Of a stretch of 64,000 nt of DNA, positions 59,489 through 64,000 are shown in pieces (position 1 is the stretch's first letter; every line of letters begins with the position of its first letter). The notes beneath the pieces are model-generated. The model did not search any database and was not told the DNA's origin. It was given only the letters and a program-made list of their open reading frames with translations. Source of the DNA: an uncultured Flavobacterium sp. (lineage in GTDB: Bacteria > Bacteroidota > Bacteroidia > Flavobacteriales > Flavobacteriaceae); NCBI RefSeq assembly GCF_951805225.1, contig NZ_OX638201.1:558001-622000 (forward strand). The letters run 5' to 3'. The translations under genes and the position numbers were made by a program.

Positions 59489-60838
59489 ATGAATAAAAAA
59501 CACCATTCCAATAACATACTTTCGAATTTAGGAATTGAGAGCCTAAACGAAATGCAAGAAGTAGCGCAAGATGCTATTTTAAACGATAACAATGTTTTGC
59601 TGCTTTCTCCAACAGGATCAGGAAAAACATTGGCTTTTTTACTGCCTGTTTTAGAATTATTACAACCTGAGATTCTTTCGGTTCAATGTTTAATTTTAGT
59701 GCCTTCGCGCGAATTAGGTTTGCAAATTGAGCAGGTTTGGAAAAAAATGGGAACGCAATACAAAGTAAATATTTGCTACGGAGGTCACTCTATTGATACT
59801 GAAATCAAGAATTTGAGTAATCCGCCTGCGGTTTTAATTGGAACTCCTGGAAGAATTGCAGATCATATTGACAGAGATACTTTTCGCACAGATAAAATTC
59901 AGACTTTGATTCTGGATGAATTTGATAAGTCATTGCAATTGGGTTTTCATGAGCAAATGTCTTATATCATTGGAAAATTAACGAAGCTGAACAAACGCGT
60001 TTTAGTTTCGGCAACTTCAGATATTGAAATTCCAAGATACACAAGAGTTGTTAATCCTACTGTTTTGGATTTTATTCCTGAGGAAGAAGAAAAAGCAAAT
60101 CTTTCGATGAAAATGGTTGTTTCTCCAAGCAAGGATAAATTGGAAAGTTTATTCAATTTGATTTGTTCGTTGAAATCACAATCGGCTATTATCTTTTGTA
60201 ATCATCGTGATGCTGCAGAAAGAATTAGTGATACTTTAAACGAAAAAGGAATTTACGCAACCTATTATCATGGCGGAATGGATCAGGATGAGCGTGAGCG
60301 TGCTTTGATTCAGTTTAGAAACGGAAGTATGAGTTACTTAATCACAACTGATTTGGCGGCTCGTGGATTGGATATTCCGGAAATGAAACACGTTATTCAT
60401 TATCATTTGCCTCTAAAAGAAGACGAATTTACGCATCGTAATGGTCGTACAGCTCGTATGCAAGCTTCTGGAACTGCTTATATTATCATTCACGAAAGTG
60501 AAAAAAAACTGGATTATATTGACTACGGAATGGAAGTTCTAAAAGTTGATAATGCTACAACTTTACCAAAGCCACCAGAATATCAAACTATATATATTAG
60601 TGGTGGAAAGAAAACAAAACTGAACAAAATTGATATTGTTGGTTTCTTTTCTCAAAAAGGAAAATTGGAGAAAGGTGATTTAGGTTTAATCGAAGTAAAA
60701 GATTTTATTTCGTTTGCCGCTGTAAGATTCAATAAGGTAAAAGACTTGCTTAAAAATATCAAAGACGAAAAAATGAAAGGCAAGAAATTCAAAATCGAAG
60801 TTGCCAGAAAAGTGGTGAAGAAAGAGGAGGAAAGATAG
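59489..60838 (+). CDS. DEAD-box RNA helicase with DbpA-type RNA-binding domain
   Basis: A 449-residue ATP-dependent RNA helicase. Q motif Gln23 (LNEMQEVA), Walker A PTGSGKT (41-47), PSRELGLQ, TPGR, motif II as DEFD (143-146) rather than DEAD, SATS (174-177), then the second RecA domain with HGGMDQDERERAL, DLAARGLDIP and HRNGRTAR. The C-terminal ~75 residues (YISGGKKTKLNKIDIVGFFSQKGKLEKGDLGLIEVKDF) match the DbpA RNA-binding domain, which targets 23S rRNA hairpin 92 in E. coli, so a ribosome-assembly role is likely. The start is four bases after a perfect -7 box. Confidence 0.93.
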   Translation: MNKKHHSNNILSNLGIESLNEMQEVAQDAILNDNNVLLLSPTGSGKTLAFLLPVLELLQPEILSVQCLILVPSRELGLQIEQVWKKMGTQYKVNICYGGHSIDTEIKNLSNPPAVLIGTPGRIADHIDRDTFRTDKIQTLILDEFDKSLQLGFHEQMSYIIGKLTKLNKRVLVSATSDIEIPRYTRVVNPTVLDFIPEEEEKANLSMKMVVSPSKDKLESLFNLICSLKSQSAIIFCNHRDAAERISDTLNEKGIYATYYHGGMDQDERERALIQFRNGSMSYLITTDLAARGLDIPEMKHVIHYHLPLKEDEFTHRNGRTARMQASGTAYIIIHESEKKLDYIDYGMEVLKVDNATTLPKPPEYQTIYISGGKKTKLNKIDIVGFFSQKGKLEKGDLGLIEVKDFISFAAVRFNKVKDLLKNIKDEKMKGKKFKIEVARKVVKKEEER

Positions 60839-61053
60839 TTTTTTGTTTCAGGTTCTCTCTGGTTTATCGTTTTGTACGGACTTTTTTGTCAAAATTGTAA
60901 ACTTTGATAGAATTTAGAAGGGAGATTTGTAGTAAAATTTCGTTAATTTCGATACGTTTTTACATTTTTTCAATCCCAAATTTAAGTCTTTATTGTATTC
61001 GGTTTGATGAGTTAAATGTTGTTTAATTTGTTGAATTTCAGTATTTTGTTTGT
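60839..61053. other. intergenic stretch with no gene seen
   Basis: First part of the 346-bp gap. It opens with a TTTGTTTCAGGTTC word of the TTTCAGG repeat family, then is AT-rich without hairpin or ORF. The promoter at 61054-61081 follows. Confidence 0.4.
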
Positions 61054-61081
61054 TTGTAGTGTTGTGCTTAGGCTAATTTTA
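61054..61081 (+). promoter_or_regulatory. candidate promoter of the secreted 148-residue protein gene
   Basis: TTG (61054-61056), 17 bp, TAATTTTA (61074-61081); one mismatch. The leader would be about 100 nt. Confidence 0.35.
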
Positions 61082-61184
61082 AACAACAATATTAATTGAA
61101 TGTTGATAAATTAATGATTAAGGTTTTAATTTATCATAAATTCTACGTTTCTTGTGGTGGTAAATAATAAACCCCAAATTAATT

Positions 61185-61631
61185 ATGAAAAGAATTATTA
61201 CGATTGCTATTTTGTTGTTTAGTGTTGTGTCTTTTGCACAAATTAAAGTTATTGAAACTGTACCAGTTGAAAAATTAGGAAAAGTAAATAACAACTATAT
61301 TCAGAAAATTGGAGATGAGTATACTGTATACTACACAAGTATTCAAAATGATGATGAATCTTCTTCTTTGAGAAAGTTTACATTTAAAAATGTTAATAAT
61401 GATTATACTAATCTTTATAACATTATTGTAAATGGTTTTACTGCAAATCCATTATACGATATCAAATTAGAATTACCTAATAATTATATTTGGTTGCACT
61501 ACACAGGAAGTGTTATTCCTGAGAAAGCTACAGTTCAGTTTATGGTTGGATCTAAAGATGCTTCTTCTGCAACAAGCAGTGTTTCTGAGCCATTTGTAAA
61601 AGATCAGATCAATAAATTATTCCAAAAATAA
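61185..61631 (+). CDS. hypothetical secreted protein
   Basis: A 148-residue exported protein with a clear signal peptide (MKRIITIAILLFSVVSFAQ). The mature part is beta-rich with an even mix of Asn, Tyr and Thr (VNNNYIQKIGDEYTVYYTSIQNDDES, YDIKLELPNNYIWLHYTG, ATVQFMVGSKDASS). No family recognised. It stands alone with a terminator at 61694-61729 and a candidate promoter about 100 bp upstream. Confidence 0.7.
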   Translation: MKRIITIAILLFSVVSFAQIKVIETVPVEKLGKVNNNYIQKIGDEYTVYYTSIQNDDESSSLRKFTFKNVNNDYTNLYNIIVNGFTANPLYDIKLELPNNYIWLHYTGSVIPEKATVQFMVGSKDASSATSSVSEPFVKDQINKLFQK

Positions 61632-61693
61632 ATTTTAGTTTCAGGTTTTATTTGTTTCAAGTTTAAAACCTTATTTAATGAAACTTAAGATAT

Positions 61694-61729
61694 AAAAAAA
61701 GGCTATTCAGATTTTGAATAGCCTTTTTT
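61694..61729 (+). terminator. Rho-independent terminator
   Basis: Stem AAAAAAAGGCTATTCA/TGAATAGCCTTTTTT with a five-base loop. Confidence 0.93.
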
Positions 61730-61740
61730 GTTTTGTTTCA

Positions 61741-61855
61741 AGTTTGAAAATTTTGTTTCAAGTTTCAGGTTTTCTTTGTTTCAAGTTTTTGATCTTTGAC
61801 AAAGATTATAAAAACTTAGTAGCTTAGAATCTTAGTAACTTAGAACCTAAAAAAA
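61741..61855. repeat. TTTCAAG/TTTCAGG words followed by CTTAG heptads
   Basis: Three copies of TTTGTTTCAAGTTT-type words, a half CTTTGACAAAG site (GATCTTTGACAAAGAT) and then CTTAGTAGCTTAGAATCTTAG. It joins three repeat families in a row, just before the PhnA stop. Confidence 0.6.
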
Positions 61856-61857
61856 GA

Positions 61858-62436
61858 TTAAATCTTTTTGACATATTGCGTGATAATCACAATTTGCTGA
61901 CCGTCTACTTTTCCTTCAATATATTCAGCGTTTTCGTGGTCTAAACGAATGTTACGCACAGCAGTTCCTTGTTTGGCAACCATACTGGAACCTTTTACTT
62001 TTAAATCTTTGATTAAAACTACAGAATCTCCGTGTTCTAAAATTACTCCGTTACTGTCACGGTGAATGATTTTGTTTTCATCATCTTCGCCTTCGCCAGT
62101 TGCTTGTGCCCATGCCAGAGTATCTTCGTCTAAATACATCATGTCAAGTAATTCCTGAGGCCATCCTGCAGCACGCATACGGCTTAACCTTCTCCATGCG
62201 ACAACTTGTACGGCTACATTCTCATTCCACATGCTGTCATTAAGACATCTCCAGTGATTTAAATCGACATTGTCCGGGTTTTCAATTTGGTCAATACAAG
62301 TACTGCACGCCATTATACTTTCGTCAAGTCCGCCTTTTTGAGTTGGTAATACCTGATATACTTTTAGGTTTTCCTCAGCTCCACAAAGTTCGCATTTAGA
62401 TCCGCTACGTTTGTTTAATTCTCTTTCGATGCTCAT
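61858..62436 (-). CDS. phnA: PhnA domain protein (YjdM-like)
   Basis: A 192-residue protein with an N-terminal zinc ribbon (Cys15, Cys18, Cys44, Cys47 in KCELC and ACSTC) and the C-terminal PhnA domain (IHRDSNGVILEHGDSVVLIKDLKVKGSSMVAKQGTAVRNIRL). Between them WNENVAVQVVAWRRLSRMRAAGWPQELLDMMYL is typical of the longer Bacteroidetes form. Despite the name it is not shown to act in phosphonate breakdown, and no phn operon adjoins. It is transcribed alone. Confidence 0.88.
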   Translation of the reverse strand: MSIERELNKRSGSKCELCGAEENLKVYQVLPTQKGGLDESIMACSTCIDQIENPDNVDLNHWRCLNDSMWNENVAVQVVAWRRLSRMRAAGWPQELLDMMYLDEDTLAWAQATGEGEDDENKIIHRDSNGVILEHGDSVVLIKDLKVKGSSMVAKQGTAVRNIRLDHENAEYIEGKVDGQQIVIITQYVKKI

Positions 62437-62530
62437 TATGATTGTTTATTTAAAAATGCGAAATTACTTATAATTTGCTTCGCTTGCAAGTTTATGTTTT
62501 GGGCAATAATAGAAAAAAAAGTAATACTTG

Positions 62531-62677
62531 TTAAGGCTTTATTCGGACTATTTTGCCGTCCTTAAGAATAACTAATTCGCTATTCATTTTCTTTTTGAAA
62601 TCGATTAATTTATCATAAACTTTGTCCATTCCTTCCAAAATTTTTGTTTGGTTTTCTGTTCTTTTATGCGTTTTCAT
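62531..62677 (-). CDS. 48-residue partner gene of the zeta-type kinase, candidate antitoxin
   Basis: A small basic ORF: MKTHKRTENQTKILEGMDKV, then YDKLIDFKKKMNSELVILKD, then GKIVRIKP. The N-terminal two thirds are predicted helical, followed by a short strand pair. Its ATG lies inside the last codons of the zeta-like gene: the overlap is 14 bp in another frame, a coupling typical of toxin-antitoxin pairs. I recall small Lys-rich proteins of this type next to zeta-like kinases in other Bacteroidetes, but the antitoxin role is inference. No Shine-Dalgarno is present. Confidence 0.65.
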   Translation of the reverse strand: MKTHKRTENQTKILEGMDKVYDKLIDFKKKMNSELVILKDGKIVRIKP

Positions 62678-63248
62678 GATAATATTGTTTTAGTATATTG
62701 AATTTTACATCATTTAAAATATTCAGGTCAGTGTCCAAAGTTTTTTCGGCAATCAATTCGGGTTTTCCAGCCGAATTATCAAAAATCATTGCTTCATCAA
62801 CTATTGAAAGATAAATTTCAAATAAGTTTTTTATTCCATTTCTGTATCTTCTGCGAATAACATCTTTTTCGATATTATGACCACCTTCAGAAACTCTTGT
62901 TTTGACTCTTTCAATTGCTAAATCAACGTTTTGTAACCAAAAGAAAAGAAGAGTGACTGTGTAATCCTTTTTTTGTGCTTTAATTACTTTTGATTTGTAG
63001 CTTTTAGTTGCTAAAGTAGTTTCAAAAGCAAAATCTTCATTCAAAATAAAAAGTTCATTTATTCTATTGAGCATTATTCTTCCTGCTTCAAATGAAACTC
63101 TTTCAGGTTGAAAAGGAGACAAACCTTTTGCTATTTCATCAGCATTTACAAATTCTTTACAATTTAGAATTTCTGGTAAAATTGTAAAAGAAGCAGTAGT
63201 TTTCCCAGCTCCGTTACAACCTGCGATTATATAAAGATTTTTATTCAT
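62664..63248 (-). CDS. zeta-toxin-like P-loop kinase
   Basis: A 194-residue P-loop kinase of the zeta-toxin/AAA-kinase type: Walker A GCNGAGKT (10-17), Asp37 in FVNADEIAKGLSP, FAFETTLA (73-80), and Arg-rich lid RVKTRVSEGGHNIEKDVIRRRYRNG. PezT and zeta toxins phosphorylate UDP-N-acetylglucosamine to block wall synthesis, but chromosomal members of this shorter group are not proven toxins. The gene overlaps the 48-residue ORF by 14 bp. A TACCTTTG box (63262-63255) lies six bases before the ATG. It sits directly after coaD and ddl. Confidence 0.85.
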   Translation of the reverse strand: MNKNLYIIAGCNGAGKTTASFTILPEILNCKEFVNADEIAKGLSPFQPERVSFEAGRIMLNRINELFILNEDFAFETTLATKSYKSKVIKAQKKDYTVTLLFFWLQNVDLAIERVKTRVSEGGHNIEKDVIRRRYRNGIKNLFEIYLSIVDEAMIFDNSAGKPELIAEKTLDTDLNILNDVKFNILKQYYHENA

Positions 63249-63293
63249 TTAAGACAAAGGTAGTTAATTGATGTTGTAAAATGAATTTGTTGT

Positions 63294-63752
63294 TTACTTC
63301 TTCACCCTAACCGCATCAGGAACCAACATTTCATATTCACCGCCATTTCGTAATACATCACGAACTATGCTTGAACTTATGTATGAAGTTTTTGCTGCAG
63401 TTAATAAAAATACAGTTTCAATTTTCGAAAGTTTTCTGTTAGTATGGGCAATTGCTTTTTCGAATTCGAAATCTGCGGGATTGCGTAAACCTCTTAAAAT
63501 GAAGTTGGCTTTTAGTTTTTTTGCCAAATCTATTGTCAAACCTTCATAAGTGATAACCGAAATTTTTGGTTCGTCTTTGAAGGTTTCTTCAATAAAACGC
63601 TTTCTTTCTTCTAAGGAAAACATGTATTTTTTTTCGGCATTGACACCAATTGCAATTACGATTTCATCAAAAAGTGAAATTCCTCTTTTGATAATATCTT
63701 CGTGACCTAAAGTAATTGGGTCAAATGATCCTGGAAATATGGCTTTTCGCAT
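63294..63752 (-). CDS. coaD: pantetheine-phosphate adenylyltransferase
   Basis: CoaD makes dephospho-CoA from 4'-phosphopantetheine and ATP. The 152-residue protein has the nucleotidyltransferase motif SFDPITLGHEDI (TLGH 14-17), RGLRNPADFE for phosphopantetheine binding, and the C-terminal ISSSIVRDVLRNGGE. Length is normal. It lies 149 bp downstream of ddl on the same strand, an arrangement I know from other flavobacteria; a heptad repeat separates them. Confidence 0.96.
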   Translation of the reverse strand: MRKAIFPGSFDPITLGHEDIIKRGISLFDEIVIAIGVNAEKKYMFSLEERKRFIEETFKDEPKISVITYEGLTIDLAKKLKANFILRGLRNPADFEFEKAIAHTNRKLSKIETVFLLTAAKTSYISSSIVRDVLRNGGEYEMLVPDAVRVKK

Positions 63753-63767
63753 TTCTATTAAAGATTC

Positions 63768-63901
63768 TGAGGTTCTGAGATACTAAGATTCTAAGTTTTT
63801 TTAGATTCTGAAACTCGGAACGACAATTTTTATTATTTAAATTTTTCTCAAAAAATAAGGTGCTAAAATCTCAGAATCTTAGCACCTCAGTATCTTAGTA
63901 A
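63768..63901. repeat. CTTAG-heptad inverted repeat between ddl and coaD
   Basis: Left words GGTTCTGAGATACTAAGATT (from 63771) are partly complementary to right words CTCAGAATCTTAGCACCTCAG and TATCTTAGTAAC (63869-63903). It directly adjoins the ddl stop. Confidence 0.65.
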
Positions 63902-64000
63902 CTAGGCCAAAGCCAACTCAATCGCGTTTGTGAATAAATCTTCCAGAGATATTCCGGCCGCGTGCGCTTGTTGCGGAATCAGACTTTCGGTTGTTAATCC
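63902..64000 (-). CDS. ddl: D-alanine--D-alanine ligase, C-terminal 32 residues
   Basis: Only the 3' end is inside the window: GLTTESLIPQQAHAAGISLE, then DLFTNAIELALA and TAG. The pattern G-[LM]-T-x2-S-L-x-P-x-A-x2-A-G-[IM]-S is the C-terminal substrate loop of Ddl (E. coli DdlB: PGMTSHSLVP...AGMSF). Ddl supplies D-Ala-D-Ala for peptidoglycan. Proximity to coaD supports the call. Confidence 0.85.
   Translation of the reverse strand, partial: GLTTESLIPQQAHAAGISLEDLFTNAIELALA

Noticed and set aside
61858..62436. Phosphonate catabolism from the phnA name
   Set aside because: No phn genes are near and the family name is historical; the zinc-ribbon/PhnA protein is annotated without pathway.

Overview
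The window comes from a flavobacterium, most likely the genus Flavobacterium or a close relative. The evidence is the AT-rich DNA, a full SusC/SusD polysaccharide locus run by a hybrid two-component sensor, flavobacterial promoters of the type TTG-N17..20-TAnnTTTG with almost no Shine-Dalgarno sequences, and many housekeeping proteins that read as flavobacterial orthologues. I assign the genus from gene content and remembered protein families, not from a database search. I count 53 protein genes. Two are cut by the window edges, and one is a 48-residue gene. I saw no rRNA, tRNA, IS transposase, prophage or CRISPR array.

Layout. Positions 1-17115 are mainly core genes: rimK (partial), clpC, gyrA, a TPR protein, an OsmC-type peroxidase, a five-repeat DUF349 protein, an outer-membrane protein, a TPR protein coupled to aroE, a class III aminotransferase and an OstA/LptA-like protein. 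Positions 17798-34742 form a carbohydrate-utilisation locus: two GH13 enzymes, an unrecognised 570-residue secreted protein, an MFS transporter, GH130, SusD, SusC and a hybrid two-component regulator. Two copies of GTGTACACT, exactly 21 bp apart, lie between the regulator gene and susC. Positions 35096-40721 look like one operon: rsfS, ftsH, a LUD-domain protein, cdsA, psd, an acyl-CoA-binding protein and an exported superoxide dismutase. Positions 40815-47847 hold birA, small membrane and SRPBCC proteins, pyrE back to back with a NUDIX hydrolase, a GLUG-repeat lipoprotein, a DUF4287 protein and an XRE regulator.

Positions 48187-54093 are a run of eight same-strand genes, mostly orphans, including a YbjQ/zinc-ribbon fusion and a cyclic-phosphate-processing receiver (cREC) protein. 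Then come an M14 carboxypeptidase, a MocR-type regulator divergent from a cupin/DapA-family pair, a DbpA-like RNA helicase, PhnA, a zeta-toxin-like kinase with a tiny overlapping downstream gene, coaD and the 3' end of ddl.

The most striking non-coding property is the density of interspersed repeats. At least ten sequence families occupy the intergenic spaces: CGCAAAG-word nested palindromes, CTTTGTCAAAG palindromes, a GTAGAGACGCAC hairpin, CTTAG heptads, GTGCCGTTAGGCAC nested palindromes and others. They recur in fixed composite orders. Two further intergenic elements look like folded RNAs. Three genes have a perfect TAnnTTTG box exactly four bases before the start codon, which suggests leaderless or nearly leaderless mRNAs.
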